Positions 53,010 to 63,959 of a DNA stretch of 64,000 bases are shown here, in pieces. This DNA comes from Nostoc sp. PCC 7524 (lineage in GTDB: Bacteria; Cyanobacteriota; Cyanobacteriia; Cyanobacteriales; Nostocaceae). The translations under genes and the position numbers were made by a program. Below the pieces are notes generated by a model, which was given only the letters and a program-made list of their open reading frames with translations, had not been told where the DNA came from and searched no databases. The stretch covers positions 4,431,001 through 4,495,000 of the forward strand of contig NC_019684.1 of the NCBI RefSeq assembly GCF_000316645.1, read 5' to 3'. Within the stretch, counting starts at the first letter, position 1, and the number at the start of each line of letters is the position of its first letter.

Positions 53010-54821
53010 TTAACTCGGTTGACTATACTTTGCTACCAAACTAGCCAAAAGTGATAAGTCGATTGGTTTAGAAATATATTCATTACATCCAGCAGCCAGA
53101 CAGATTTCGCGATCGCCTTTCATAGCCATGGCAGTTTGGGCAATAATAGGAATCTGTTGATATTCAGGTTTTTCTCGTAACTGCTGCACCAGATCCAAAC
53201 CATTGGCATCTGGCAGAAAAATATCTATTAAAATAACTGCTGGCTGTTTTTGGGTGAGTGCTGCCCACATTTCCCCAGGATTTTTGACACAATTTACTTC
53301 ATATCCCAACTTACTCAGATGAATTTGCATCAGTTTCGCGTTGGGTAAGTCATCCTCCACCAGCAAAATTTCTTGGCTGGTGCTGGGAGTTATAGGCAAA
53401 GATTTTGAAGATGTTGCTTCTTTATCTTCCTCCATATCCGTTGATAAAACTGCGCTTGTAGGTCTTAGCGGTAAGATGATAGTAAAATGGGAACCGCAAT
53501 CAGCTTCTGATTCCACCTTCACAGAACCGCCATGAATTTCTGCCAGTTTTTGCGTTACTGTTAACCCCAAGCCAGTACCTTCATTTTGGCTAGCTGAGGA
53601 GTTAGAAACTTGGAAATAAGGATGAAAAAGTAGAGTTTGGTTTTCTTTGGATATACCAACACCTGTATCCCAAACCAGAAAATGCAAGCATGAGTCCTGC
53701 CGTGTCACTTTTAAACCTACAGTGCCTTGACTGGTAAACTTGACGGCATTGAACAGCAAATTTAAGAGCATTTGCTTGAGCCTTAAGGGATCTGCTACTA
53801 AGTTTATGACATCAGAATCTATTTCTAAAGATAACTTTAACCCCTTATTACTAGCTTTTTCTTTGATCAGTGCTAGAACATTGCGACACAATTCTGGCAC
53901 ATCAACTTTTTCCCATTGCACTTCTAATTGATTAGCTTCAATTTTAGAAAGATCCAAAATGTCATTGATCAGAGCTAGTAAATGCTTGCCACTAGACTGA
54001 ATGATATTTAAATATTCACGATGACGTTCTCTAGTTGGATCGTAGCCTTGAGCTAGGAGCAGGTGGGTAAAACCAATAATGGAACTTAATGGTGTGCGAA
54101 TTTCATGACTGGTGTTGGCTAAAAACTGATTTTTTAGTTGATTTGTTCGCTTCAGTTCTTGATTAGAGATCACTAAATCCTGAGATTTTTGTTGTAAAGA
54201 TTGAAGTTGTTTAAGTTGCGTCAGTGTTTTAACACACTGCTCTGCTGCCTTAGCCATTAATAGCGGACTAAGTTTAACTTGTGATGTTGTTAACGTTTGG
54301 CTGTGAGAGTTTGGGGTAAGTGTAGCCATGAGTAACCAGCCAATTATAGTCCCGACTGCATCAGTTAATCTCCAAGCTGTTGGCGGCTGTTGGGTTTCTA
54401 AATCTTGTAAATCTTTAAGTTTGATTTCTGCTTGCAATTCCAACCGCAGTTTTCTACCTTTTTTCAGCCCCACCTCTGGTAGCAGAGATTGTGAACCAAC
54501 AAGTAAAGAATGAGAAATATAGTAAATCTTACCAACTGCGTCTTGTGGTTGAAACAGGGCAATACCTACGGCAAAATGTGCGATCGCCACTCTATTCCCA
54601 TTTAAAATCAGGTCGAGTTCATTCACCACAGTTTGAAAAATTCCAGTTTCTGTGGTTCTTTCCTGTGAGACATTGGTAAAAACAGCAAATAGACAATCAT
54701 TCAGCCGAATTTGTAGCTGGTTCAAGCTGCGCTCCAGCCATAACTCAGCCTGAAGTTGTGAAGTTGTGGTATCTACCTGTGAGTTCTGTTCTGGTAAGCT
54801 TGAATACTGCTGCATGGTCAA
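53010..54821 (-). CDS. Hybrid sensor histidine kinase with C-terminal receiver
   Basis: A cytoplasmic two-component hybrid kinase of 603 residues with no membrane span. Residues ~30-205 form a GAF-like sensor region, a coiled linker follows, and then the HisKA domain with His239 (FLANTSHEIRTPLSS). The ATPase domain has LLNLLFNAVKFTSQG, WDTGVGIS and GTGLGLTV. The C-terminal receiver (~485-600) has the acidic pair after LLVEDD, phospho-acceptor Asp533 (LIDIFLPDANG) and Lys in YISKPID. All catalytic residues look intact. The input signal and output partner cannot be told. The ATG at 54821 lies 185 bp from the divergent permease gene. Confidence 0.9.
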   Translation of the reverse strand: MTMQQYSSLPEQNSQVDTTTSQLQAELWLERSLNQLQIRLNDCLFAVFTNVSQERTTETGIFQTVVNELDLILNGNRVAIAHFAVGIALFQPQDAVGKIYYISHSLLVGSQSLLPEVGLKKGRKLRLELQAEIKLKDLQDLETQQPPTAWRLTDAVGTIIGWLLMATLTPNSHSQTLTTSQVKLSPLLMAKAAEQCVKTLTQLKQLQSLQQKSQDLVISNQELKRTNQLKNQFLANTSHEIRTPLSSIIGFTHLLLAQGYDPTRERHREYLNIIQSSGKHLLALINDILDLSKIEANQLEVQWEKVDVPELCRNVLALIKEKASNKGLKLSLEIDSDVINLVADPLRLKQMLLNLLFNAVKFTSQGTVGLKVTRQDSCLHFLVWDTGVGISKENQTLLFHPYFQVSNSSASQNEGTGLGLTVTQKLAEIHGGSVKVESEADCGSHFTIILPLRPTSAVLSTDMEEDKEATSSKSLPITPSTSQEILLVEDDLPNAKLMQIHLSKLGYEVNCVKNPGEMWAALTQKQPAVILIDIFLPDANGLDLVQQLREKPEYQQIPIIAQTAMAMKGDREICLAAGCNEYISKPIDLSLLASLVAKYSQPS

Positions 54822-55006
54822 CTAGACCGTTGAACAATTGTGGTGTCGCAAAAAAAATGCGAACAAGATTCTATGTATATTAGCTCACAATTCTTTTTTG
54901 TTGACAAATTATCACCTATAGTGTCGAACAACACTGCAAAACCAGAAATTATTAATTGAAATCAGCCATTAAAAGTGATTAACAGACAATTTATTTAGGT
55001 GAAACT

Positions 55007-55873
55007 ATGGACACACAAATAATTCAGCTAATTGTCAACGGTATTGCGGTGGGGAGTATCATTGCTTTAGCCGCAGTCGGACTCACACTTACTTACGGGA
55101 TTTTACGGTTATCTAATTTTGCTCACGGTGACTTTTTGACGTTAGGGGCTTACCTGACTTTACTCCTCAATACCTTGGGGTTAAATATTTGGGTGTCAAT
55201 GGTTTTGGCTGCCGCAGGTACAGTCTTGGCAATGCTGTTATCAGAAAAATTACTGTGGTCAAGGATGCGCTCTATCCGTGCTAATTCCACGACGCTGATT
55301 ATCATCTCAATTGGACTAGCCTTATTCCTCCGCAATAGCATTATTCTCCTGTGGGGAGGTAGAAATCAAAATTACAACTTACCCATTACCCCGGCACTTG
55401 ATATTTTTGGCATCAGAGTACCGCAAAATCAATTGTTGGTGTTGGCATTGGCATTGTTAGCCATCGTGGCGCTGCACTACCTGTTACAAAACACTAAAAT
55501 TGGCAAAGCGATGCGAGCTGTGGCTGACGACTTAGATTTAGCCAAGGTATCTGGGATTGATGTTGATCAAGTAATTTTTTGGACATGGTTAATTGCTGGT
55601 ACACTCACCTCCTTGGGTGGCAGTATGTATGGCTTAATTACAGCTGTACGTCCTAATATGGGGTGGTTTTTGATTTTGCCCTTATTTGCTTCCGTAATTT
55701 TGGGAGGCATTGGCAATCCCTACGGAGCGATCGCCGCCGCTTTTATTATTGGTATCGTCCAAGAGGTAAGTACACCCTGGTTGGGTTCCCAGTATAAGCA
55801 AGGTGTGGCGCTATTAATCATGATTTTGGTGTTGCTCATTCGTCCCAAAGGTTTATTCAAAGGGACGATTTGA
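55007..55873 (+). CDS. Branched-chain/neutral amino-acid ABC transporter permease (LivH/NatD type)
   Basis: A 288-residue inner-membrane permease of the LivH family with about eight spans. Family marks are the N-terminal GIAVGSIIALAAVGLTLTYG, SNFAHGDFLTLGAYLTL near 34-50, and the cytoplasmic EAA-like loop around GKAMRAVADDLDLAKVSGID. Such permeases transport neutral or branched-chain amino acids; the cyanobacterial Nat system spreads its genes around the chromosome, and no other subunit is here. A urea-type permease is possible but less likely. It converges on psaX, 21 bp apart. Confidence 0.88.
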   Translation: MDTQIIQLIVNGIAVGSIIALAAVGLTLTYGILRLSNFAHGDFLTLGAYLTLLLNTLGLNIWVSMVLAAAGTVLAMLLSEKLLWSRMRSIRANSTTLIIISIGLALFLRNSIILLWGGRNQNYNLPITPALDIFGIRVPQNQLLVLALALLAIVALHYLLQNTKIGKAMRAVADDLDLAKVSGIDVDQVIFWTWLIAGTLTSLGGSMYGLITAVRPNMGWFLILPLFASVILGGIGNPYGAIAAAFIIGIVQEVSTPWLGSQYKQGVALLIMILVLLIRPKGLFKGTI

Positions 55874-55894
55874 GCAACACCATGAAGCTGCTAA

Positions 55895-56029
55895 CTATTC
55901 AATAATGTGGAAATAGTATGCCGCTACTAAAAAGTTAACAGCCAGTAGTAGAATAGCCCAACCTGTGCGGAAAGCATAGGGTGGTTTAGCTCCAGAATCA
56001 GCAACTGCGGGATTTTTAACTTTAGCCAT
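55895..56029 (-). CDS. psaX: Photosystem I subunit PsaX
   Basis: A 44-residue protein whose C-terminal half (YAFRTGWAILLLAVNFLVAA) closely resembles PsaX of Thermosynechococcus, which has the same FRT-W-LLLA-NFLVAAYYF pattern. PsaX is a one-helix peripheral subunit of cyanobacterial photosystem I and binds a chlorophyll. The ATG at 56029 has AGGAGA nine bases upstream. The N-terminal MAKVKNPAVADSGAK is a longer polar leader than in the thermophile. Confidence 0.92.
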   Translation of the reverse strand: MAKVKNPAVADSGAKPPYAFRTGWAILLLAVNFLVAAYYFHIIE

Positions 56030-56121
56030 ATGGCGGTTCTCCTAATGTCAGACTTTTTCAGAAATACCAAACAGAGGAGCCAATTATCAAAATTCTTTAA
56101 AAATATTTGTGAGAATTTAGG

Positions 56122-56143
56122 AAATTGGGGACTGGGGACTGGG
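56122..56143. repeat. Short GGGGACT heptamer tract
   Basis: Three near-perfect copies of GGGGACT upstream of psaX, of the same type as the tracts near 31.0 and 40.8 kb. Confidence 0.7.
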
Positions 56144-56217
56144 AAACAGAGGAGCAGAAGAGAAAAGTTAATAACTATTGGCTCTTATCGGGCTACGCAC
56201 CGCTACACTAACAGCAC

Positions 56218-57120
56218 TCACTCCTCCCCCGCATGATATGAACTACGAACCAAAGGCCCGGAACGGACATGACTAAATCCCATTTCCCAGGCGAGTTTGC
56301 CGAGTTCATCAAATTCCTCTGGTGTCCAATATTTTTGGACTGGCAGATGTTCTAAGGATGGACGCATATACTGACCTAGAGTGAGGCGATCGCACCCTAC
56401 AGCCCTTAAATCCGCCATTGCGGTGACGATTTCTTCCCTAGTCTCCCCATGTCCTAACATTAAACCGGATTTGGTGGGAATAGTCGCATCGAGTTCTTTG
56501 ACTAGAGATAATACCCGCAAAGAGCGATCATACTTGGCTCCTCGGCGGACTGGCCCCGTTAACCGTCGTACCGTTTCAATATTGTGGTTAAAACAAGCTG
56601 GCTTGGCTGCCACAATCAACGCGATGCGATCGCGTTGTCCTACTTCTCCAGCACCTGCTCCACCCCAAAAATCTGGTGTTAGCACTTCAATTTGGGTGTT
56701 GGGGTTCAAATCACGAATAGCTGCGATCGTTTTCACAAAATGACCTGCACCCTGATCTGGCAAGTCATCACGGGCTACAGAAGTCAGTACCACATAACGC
56801 AATCCTAAAAGCTGCACTGCCTCCCCTACCTTTTGTGCTTCCTCTGGATCAATAGGCATTGGTGCATGGCCTTTATCTACTTGGCAAAAGGCACAAGCAC
56901 GAGTGCAGGTTGGCCCCATCAGTAAAAATGTCGCAGTTTTTTGGGCATAGCACTCACCCCGATTGGGACAGCGACCTTCTTCACAAATTGTATGGATTTG
57001 ACGTTGCTTGATAATCCTTTGTACGGTGGAGATTTCACTAGCTTTGCCAATAGGACGGCGTAACCAGCTAGGCATTGCCGTAATTTCTGACTTGATTTGG
57101 GCTGATTGTGAAGAAGTCAT
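56218..57120 (-). CDS. lipA: Lipoyl synthase
   Basis: A radical-SAM enzyme that inserts two sulfur atoms into octanoyl side chains to make lipoate on dehydrogenase and glycine-cleavage subunits. The 300 residues contain the auxiliary cluster motif [12 protein letters not shown] (~45-56), the radical-SAM motif CTRACAFC (~72-79) and the C-terminal RSSYHA motif that supplies a serine ligand. Length is normal and the start ATG at 57120 is supported by conserved PSWLRRPIG. Cyanobacteria often carry two copies; I cannot say which this is. Confidence 0.95.
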   Translation of the reverse strand: MTSSQSAQIKSEITAMPSWLRRPIGKASEISTVQRIIKQRQIHTICEEGRCPNRGECYAQKTATFLLMGPTCTRACAFCQVDKGHAPMPIDPEEAQKVGEAVQLLGLRYVVLTSVARDDLPDQGAGHFVKTIAAIRDLNPNTQIEVLTPDFWGGAGAGEVGQRDRIALIVAAKPACFNHNIETVRRLTGPVRRGAKYDRSLRVLSLVKELDATIPTKSGLMLGHGETREEIVTAMADLRAVGCDRLTLGQYMRPSLEHLPVQKYWTPEEFDELGKLAWEMGFSHVRSGPLVRSSYHAGEE

Positions 57121-57339
57121 ATCACTCCAAGCAATGGTACTGTAAGGCTTTAAATATCACCTTGACATAAAATTTTAAATACACAAGTAGAAGTTTTGTA
57201 AAGCACTACCTGCAACGACATTTATACCGAAATATACTATCCCCCAATTAATAACAATGTTGGATATAGTGGGAGCATTCTCACGGTCAATCGGCAAAGC
57301 CGTTATTTAAACTTAGATATTCTTTAAGAGCAATCAGTC

Positions 57340-57972
57340 GTGGTAAGTAACAAAATTCTAGTTATCGATGACACTACCGTCGTCAGGGTGAAAGTACGAG
57401 AAATGCTACCTCCTGGCAATTTCGAGGTATTGGAAGCAAAAGACGGTTTAGAAGGATTCAATTTCATCCGTCAGGAAAAACTCAGCTTAATTATGTTGGA
57501 TTTCCTCTTACCCAAAATGAGTGGTTGGGAAGTTTTCCAACAAGTTCAGGCTAATCCTGATTTAAGAAAGATTCCTTTAGTCATTATGTCTGGCCGCAAG
57601 GAAGAGGTAACTGAAAAAATCAGTGAACCTTTTGAATATTTTGAATTTTTGGGTAAACCTTTTGATCAAAAACAGCTAATTAACGCCATTAAGTCAGCAA
57701 TGACCAAGGCTAAACTACCACGCCCAGAACCTGTTGCCGTGGGTGTTGCTGTTAAAAATGGTACAGTAGCAACTGCCACTGTCACCAATGGGGCGATAGC
57801 CACCCCTACTGTTGCTAAAACCGCTACAGTACCAACTGCCGAGCCAGAAGTAACTTCAGCAGCAGAAATTCAAGCGTTGAATGACAAGATTGCCAAAATG
57901 CAAGCAGAAATTGATGGCTTGAAGAAACAATTAACTCAGGTGGTAACTTTTATTAAACAAAAAATCAAGTAG
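57340..57972 (+). CDS. Response regulator with receiver, low-complexity linker and C-terminal coiled coil
   Basis: A 210-residue protein. The receiver (~1-125) has all key residues: ILVIDDTT, phospho-acceptor Asp in LIMLDFLLPKMSG (~54), VIMSGRK and FLGKPFD. It is followed by an Ala/Val/Thr-rich linker (~132-172) and a short coiled coil (~176-208, NDKIAKMQAEIDGLKKQLTQ). There is no DNA-binding domain, so it should act through protein contacts, probably as a dimer or oligomer. The start is GTG at 57340. It is not next to a kinase gene, so its partner is unknown. A hairpin terminator follows. Confidence 0.88.
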   Translation: MVSNKILVIDDTTVVRVKVREMLPPGNFEVLEAKDGLEGFNFIRQEKLSLIMLDFLLPKMSGWEVFQQVQANPDLRKIPLVIMSGRKEEVTEKISEPFEYFEFLGKPFDQKQLINAIKSAMTKAKLPRPEPVAVGVAVKNGTVATATVTNGAIATPTVAKTATVPTAEPEVTSAAEIQALNDKIAKMQAEIDGLKKQLTQVVTFIKQKIK

Positions 57973-58071
57973 CATTGACGTTAACTATGATTATTGCCAC
58001 CACTAAAAACAGCTATCTGATTCAATGTGGCTAAAAATAGTTAGCTTAAACAACATCAAAAATTTTAGTCC

Positions 58072-58091
58072 AAGTCCGCTCAAGCGGACTT
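58072..58091. terminator. Bidirectional terminator hairpin
   Basis: AAGTCCGCT and AGCGGACTT form a perfect 9-bp stem with a two-base apex, followed by ATTTTAT on the plus strand. It lies between the convergent response-regulator and cydB genes and can serve both. Confidence 0.75.
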
Positions 58092-58121
58092 ATTTTATAT
58101 TGTGGTGATTTTTAAGAAATT

Positions 58122-59135
58122 TTACTCCCCATATTGTCCACCAGTAACTTTACCCCGAAACACAATGTACTGGTAAAGGTTGTAAAACAGCATTACCGGA
58201 ATCAGGAAGCCAATAAATATAATCATAATTACTAGGGAACTGGGGTCAGCTGATGCTTCATAAATTGTGATCTGAGTAGGAATAATGTAGGGAAAAACAA
58301 TTAATCCCAATCCTATAAATGTCATTACAAATAACAGAATTGTCCAGACAAAAGGCGTTCGTTCTTCCTTACGTTCAAGACTTTGCAAAAGTTGCCAAAT
58401 CAACCACACTCCCAACACAGGAATAGTTGCAAAGATATAAACTAGGGGTTGCTGAAATAAACGTGATCTAGCACTTTCATAAATGATTGGTGTGGTAATT
58501 GTGATCAAAATCGCACCAATTAGTGTTGTCCAAGCAGCAAGTTTAGCTGTTTGATAGTGCGTTTCCTGTAATTCTCCTGTAGTTTTCCAAATCAAATATG
58601 TAGAACCAATCAAAACATAGCCTTGAATTAAAGTTAAAGCTACCAACACCGACGGTATACTGAACCAATCCCAATTGCTACCGATAAAGTGTCCTGTTGC
58701 ATCAACTTTAATACCTTTTAATACTGCACCCAACGCGAAACCTTGACCAAGTGCAGCAGCAAAGCTTCCAGCACCAAAGGCGAAATTCCAAAAAAATTTA
58801 CGTCTGGATAATTCTCGAAATTCAAATGCTACACCCCGAAAAATAAACCCAAATACCATCACAAGAATAGGGATGTACAAAGCATTCAAAATTGTGCCGT
58901 AAGCCAGAGGAAATGCACCAAAAAGCCCTCCACCCATGAGAACTAGCCACGTTTCATTAGCATCCCAAATATTGCTCAAGCTAGTCATTAATATGCCTCG
59001 CCGTTCCTCATCAGAGGAAGTCAGAGATAAAATACCAACCCCTAAATCAAACCCGTCTAGCATTACGTAGAGGAATAAAAAGAGGGCTAAAATTACAAAC
59101 CAGACTTGGGGGAGAAAATACTGTAGCGTCTCCAT
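58122..59135 (-). CDS. cydB: Cytochrome bd-type quinol oxidase subunit II
   Basis: The non-catalytic but essential subunit of the bd-type terminal oxidase, which reduces oxygen with quinol electrons without pumping protons. The 337-residue polytopic protein (about eight spans) carries the family segments LYVMLDGFDLGVGIL (~22-36), WDANETWLVLMGGGLFGAFP (~58-77) and GVAFEFR (~101). It follows cydA by 139 bp on the same strand. The oxidase adds to the aa3 enzyme in the window. Confidence 0.94.
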   Translation of the reverse strand: METLQYFLPQVWFVILALFLFLYVMLDGFDLGVGILSLTSSDEERRGILMTSLSNIWDANETWLVLMGGGLFGAFPLAYGTILNALYIPILVMVFGFIFRGVAFEFRELSRRKFFWNFAFGAGSFAAALGQGFALGAVLKGIKVDATGHFIGSNWDWFSIPSVLVALTLIQGYVLIGSTYLIWKTTGELQETHYQTAKLAAWTTLIGAILITITTPIIYESARSRLFQQPLVYIFATIPVLGVWLIWQLLQSLERKEERTPFVWTILLFVMTFIGLGLIVFPYIIPTQITIYEASADPSSLVIMIIFIGFLIPVMLFYNLYQYIVFRGKVTGGQYGE

Positions 59136-59274
59136 ATAGTCTCCTATCAGTAAAGTAATAGGTGGTAATTTTTCCTAAATATTATGAAGAAGCACAGATA
59201 AATACAGACGATTTATGCTTGTTTCTCTGTGCTTCTTTGGTTTCAATCTTATGAGATTTTACGGTTTCAGTGAC

Positions 59275-60720
59275 TTATTGTTGTGCCTCAACAGGACGTT
59301 CATCGGGAAGAAACTCACCAGGCGTTGTTTCTACTGCGGGTTTATTAATTTCTGTTCCTGGTATTAGTAGTTCCAGGTTTGGCCCTGTGCGGATAATGCG
59401 GCTACCAAAATACATAGCCGCTACAAATAAGATGATATAAACTACAGCAAAAGCAGTGAGTGAAGTTAACACATTACTAGCAGGTAAACGAGAAGCCGAA
59501 TCAACAGTACGAATTTGTCCGTAAAGTGTCCAAGGTTGTCTACCCACGCATCGCACAATCCAACCTGATTCAACGGCGATGTATCCTAAAGGCGCAGCAA
59601 ATACCCAAGCCAGCATTAACCAACGTTGCTGGGTAATGTTTTCTGCTGAAAGTTTGCCACGTAACCATTGCAGTGTACTCAAAAGCATTAAACCTGCAAA
59701 GAAAAAACCAATGGCGATCATTGTCCGGAAGGCATAGTAAATCAAACCTACCATGTGGGGACGATCCTCTGGTTTCCACTCTTTTAAACCTTGCACTGGT
59801 TGAGAAAGATTCTTTTTAAATTCCAGAATGTATCCCAAAGCATTAGGAATAGTAATTTCCCAATCGTTTTTCTCAGCTTTCTCATTAGGTATGGCAAGTA
59901 AACTCCAGTCAGCAGGTTGTCCGGCTGGTGTGCTTTTCCACTGGGCTTCCATGGCGGCTAATTTTGTGGGTTGATAGTGATAAACTTGTTCGCCGCTTAA
60001 ATGACCAATGTATATTTGTAATGGTGCAACTGCGATCGCCGCTGCTAAGGCAATCTTTAAAGATTGACAAAAGAATTCTGTGTGGCGTTGTCGGAGAATG
60101 TACCAAGCACTGATTCCCCCAATCACAAATAAAGAAGTCTCTAGTGTAGCAAAGAACATATGCAGCACACTGTTGACCATAAAGGGATTTAAAATGGCTT
60201 GGAAATAATCGTGAACCACAAACTTGCCATTCACCAATTCCCCACCTGCGGGGGTTTGCATCCAAGAATTAGCTGTCAAAATCCACAGGGTTGAAAGATT
60301 TGCACCCACAGCCACCAAAATAGTTGAGAGATAGTGAATTGCAGGATTCACCCGTTCCCAACCAAATAACATAATCCCTAAGAAAGCAGCCTCTAGCATG
60401 AATGCCCAAGAAGCTTCAAAACCAATTACACTGCCAAAAAAGTTACCTACTGCTTCCGAAAAGGGAGCCCAATTTGTCCCAAACTGAAATTCCATTGGGA
60501 TACCAGTAGCTACACCAATCCCAAAATTCAGGACGTAAAACTTTGACCAAAAGCGGGCATGAAGATAATAGTCTGGATTTTTAGTTTTTAGCCAGAGTCC
60601 CTCCACAATGACTAAGTAAATCCCCATCCCTGTAGTCAGAACAGGCCAAAGCATATGAAATATTGCAGTCAGAGCAAATTGCATCCGTGATAGCACAACG
60701 GAATCGGATAAAAATTCCAC
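59275..60720 (-). CDS. cydA: Cytochrome bd-type quinol oxidase subunit I
   Basis: The catalytic subunit (481 residues, about nine spans) binding the b and d hemes and the quinol. It has the N-terminal RMQFALTAIFHMLWPVLTTG with the heme His, FGIGVATGIPMEFQFGTNW, the GHLSGEQVYHYQPTKLAAME region and the GWIVRCVGRQPWTLYGQIRT motif. The quinol-binding loop is short, as in the cyanide-insensitive/short-Q-loop class. The start is GTG at 60720. It leads cydAB, with nadC 50 bp upstream. Confidence 0.95.
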   Translation of the reverse strand: MEFLSDSVVLSRMQFALTAIFHMLWPVLTTGMGIYLVIVEGLWLKTKNPDYYLHARFWSKFYVLNFGIGVATGIPMEFQFGTNWAPFSEAVGNFFGSVIGFEASWAFMLEAAFLGIMLFGWERVNPAIHYLSTILVAVGANLSTLWILTANSWMQTPAGGELVNGKFVVHDYFQAILNPFMVNSVLHMFFATLETSLFVIGGISAWYILRQRHTEFFCQSLKIALAAAIAVAPLQIYIGHLSGEQVYHYQPTKLAAMEAQWKSTPAGQPADWSLLAIPNEKAEKNDWEITIPNALGYILEFKKNLSQPVQGLKEWKPEDRPHMVGLIYYAFRTMIAIGFFFAGLMLLSTLQWLRGKLSAENITQQRWLMLAWVFAAPLGYIAVESGWIVRCVGRQPWTLYGQIRTVDSASRLPASNVLTSLTAFAVVYIILFVAAMYFGSRIIRTGPNLELLIPGTEINKPAVETTPGEFLPDERPVEAQQ

Positions 60721-60769
60721 GAACTTTCTCCATTAGCTAGCCACAATATTTAGGGTATAGTATCACCCA

Positions 60770-61636
60770 TTAAATTGGAATCTTCATACTCAAATCCAAC
60801 CACCCGGACTGAGTAATCGGCGCACTACTAGAAATATAGTCAACCCCTGTCTCCGCTACAGCACGAATAGTTGCTAGAGTCACATTACCAGAAGCTTCGA
60901 TTTTTACCCGTTTATCTTGCTGGCGAATTAGATGCACCGCCTCACGCATTAAATCCAACGGCATATTGTCCAACATAATGATGTCAGCTTTATACTGCAA
61001 AGCTTCTTGCACTTGATCTAAACTTTCTGCCTCCACTTCGATTGTCAAGGGATACGGAATTTTGGCACGAATACGTGTAATAGCTTCTCCAACTCCCCCA
61101 GCAGCAGCAATATGATTATCTTTAATCATCACCGCATCATCCAAACCCATGCGATGATTGATCGCGCCACCCACAGCAGTTGCATACTTCTCCAACAGTC
61201 TCAATCCTGGTGTAGTTTTGCGCGTATCCACCAATTGAGCTGATAAATCTGCAATTTGATCAACATATTTATTAGTTAGGGTAGCAATTCCACTTAAACG
61301 CATAGCCAAGTTAAGCGCCACTCGTTCCCCCATCAGTAAGGCATCCAAAGAACCATCAATTTCAGCTACTACTTGTCCTGCTTCACAGAACGAACCTTCA
61401 TTAGCAGTAGCCACAAAGTTCACTTTTTCATTCAGAAGCTGAAACACCCTTGCAGCAATTGGTAAGCCAGCGATTATTCCTGGTGCTTTCACTATCCATG
61501 TAGCTGTTCCTGTAATTGCATCTGTGGCTAATAAGCTGTTGGTTGTGCGATCGCCTCGACCAACGTCTTCCAACAGCCAACTACTCAATAACGGATCTAT
61601 TACCAGCCAAGGCGGCAAAACACCATATTTGCTCAC
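60770..61636 (-). CDS. nadC: Nicotinate-nucleotide diphosphorylase (carboxylating)
   Basis: NadC turns quinolinate and PRPP into nicotinate mononucleotide, the last committed step of de novo NAD synthesis. The 288-residue protein shows ETGVDYISSSAPI near the end, RKTTPGLRLLEKYA (~137), and the HRMGLDDAVMIKDNH substrate-binding motif (~160-174). Length is normal. The start is GTG at 61636. It is divergent from the rRNA operon and lies 50 bp before cydA on the same strand; a shared transcript is possible. Confidence 0.95.
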   Translation of the reverse strand: MSKYGVLPPWLVIDPLLSSWLLEDVGRGDRTTNSLLATDAITGTATWIVKAPGIIAGLPIAARVFQLLNEKVNFVATANEGSFCEAGQVVAEIDGSLDALLMGERVALNLAMRLSGIATLTNKYVDQIADLSAQLVDTRKTTPGLRLLEKYATAVGGAINHRMGLDDAVMIKDNHIAAAGGVGEAITRIRAKIPYPLTIEVEAESLDQVQEALQYKADIIMLDNMPLDLMREAVHLIRQQDKRVKIEASGNVTLATIRAVAETGVDYISSSAPITQSGWLDLSMKIPI

Positions 61637-61745
61637 GATTTAATCACTTCCCTATAACTTTCAGGAACACTATAGCCTAAAACACTGATTATCCAAGCTT
61701 TGTAGGGATAGGGGAAAAAAGAGGAGAAATATTTTGTGGAAAGAG

Positions 61746-61774
61746 TTGACACTGTGTTGAGAGTTAGCTATATT
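61746..61774 (+). promoter_or_regulatory. Ribosomal RNA operon promoter
   Basis: A consensus -35 TTGACA (61746-61751), a 17-bp spacer and a -10 TATATT (61769-61774). It is the only good sigma-70-type promoter between nadC and the 16S gene, with an expected start near 61781 and a leader of about 165 nt. Confidence 0.75.
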
Positions 61775-61837
61775 GGATAAGTGCCTGAGAGACGAGCGCG
61801 GCAAAGCGCAGTCCGGAGGCGACCGAACCTTGAAAAT

Positions 61838-61853
61838 ATTATAGTTTGAAAGC
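61838..61853 (+). promoter_or_regulatory. 5' arm of the 16S processing stem
   Basis: ATTATAGTTTGAAAGC upstream of 16S pairs over 16 bases (one G-U) with GCTTTCAAACTATGAT at 63524-63539 in the 16S-tRNA spacer. GAACC (61825-61829) further pairs with GGTTC (63542-63546). The duplex would bring the two ends of pre-16S together for RNase III-type cleavage. Confidence 0.8.
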
Positions 61854-61945
61854 CAGTATACAACAAGACCCTGCGTCAAGAAAAAATCACACCAGGCTGG
61901 GGTGGATAAAGAGCAGCCAAAGAAAGAGCTAAAAACAAACGATTC

Positions 61946-63433
<1,488 letters not shown>

Positions 63434-63552
63434 TGAGGGAGACCGAATCCACTCACAAATCGAAAGCGAAAGTGAATAGATTTGGAGATGGTCTACTCTA
63501 GGTCGGTCGCAGAGATTGTTGAAGCTTTCAAACTATGATTTGGTTCGAGTAC
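63434..63552 (+). other. 16S-23S spacer, first part (D1 helix and 3' processing arm)
   Basis: The spacer begins with a D1-D1' helix: AGACC (63440-63444) pairs with GGTCT (63490-63494), with further pairing inside (CACTC with GAGTG-like bases). It is followed by the 3' arm of the 16S processing stem, 63524-63539. This is the layout of cyanobacterial ITS regions. Confidence 0.75.
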
Positions 63553-63626
<74 letters not shown>

Positions 63627-63712
63627 CCTGAAGAATTTTAGGTTGGCGATTTTAGATTTTAGATTGTATTTTGCAATCCGAAATTGCGAATCCAAAATCC
63701 AAAATTCGGTTG

Positions 63713-63785
63713 GGGGGTTTAGCTCAGTTGGTAGAGCGCCTGCTTTGCAAGCAGGATGTCAGCGGTTCGAGTCCGCTAACCTCCA
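63713..63785 (+). tRNA. tRNA-Ala (anticodon TGC)
   Basis: Acceptor GGGGGTT pairs with AACCTCC plus A. The anticodon loop TTTGCAA carries TGC, and the T arm is GCGGTTCGAGTCCGC. Between this and tRNA-Ile lies an 86-bp spacer with TTTTAGA and CCAAAAT heptamer repeats. Confidence 0.97.
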
Positions 63786-63819
63786 CCTGGAAAGACAAAA
63801 ACGAATGGGGAAAAAAGTT

Positions 63820-63848
63820 CAGCAACTAACTATGGAGTTAGACTGCTG
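63820..63848 (+). promoter_or_regulatory. Box B hairpin of the rRNA spacer
   Basis: CAGCA, CTAACT, loop ATGG, AGTTAG, TGCTG form a two-part stem. It is at the position of the box B antitermination/processing helix of cyanobacterial spacers. Confidence 0.75.
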
Positions 63849-63863
63849 GGTGAGTACCAGCCA

Positions 63864-63883
63864 GAACCTTGAAAACTGCATAG
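63864..63883 (+). promoter_or_regulatory. Box A antitermination sequence
   Basis: GAACCTTGAAAACTGCATAG is the strongly conserved box A motif found before 23S in cyanobacterial rRNA operons. Confidence 0.85.
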
Positions 63884-63959
63884 AAACGCGATTGAAAGCA
63901 GGCAGACACAGACATCCGAAGGATAAAAGTGTTTGCAATGGAGAAACCAATGAAATTGT

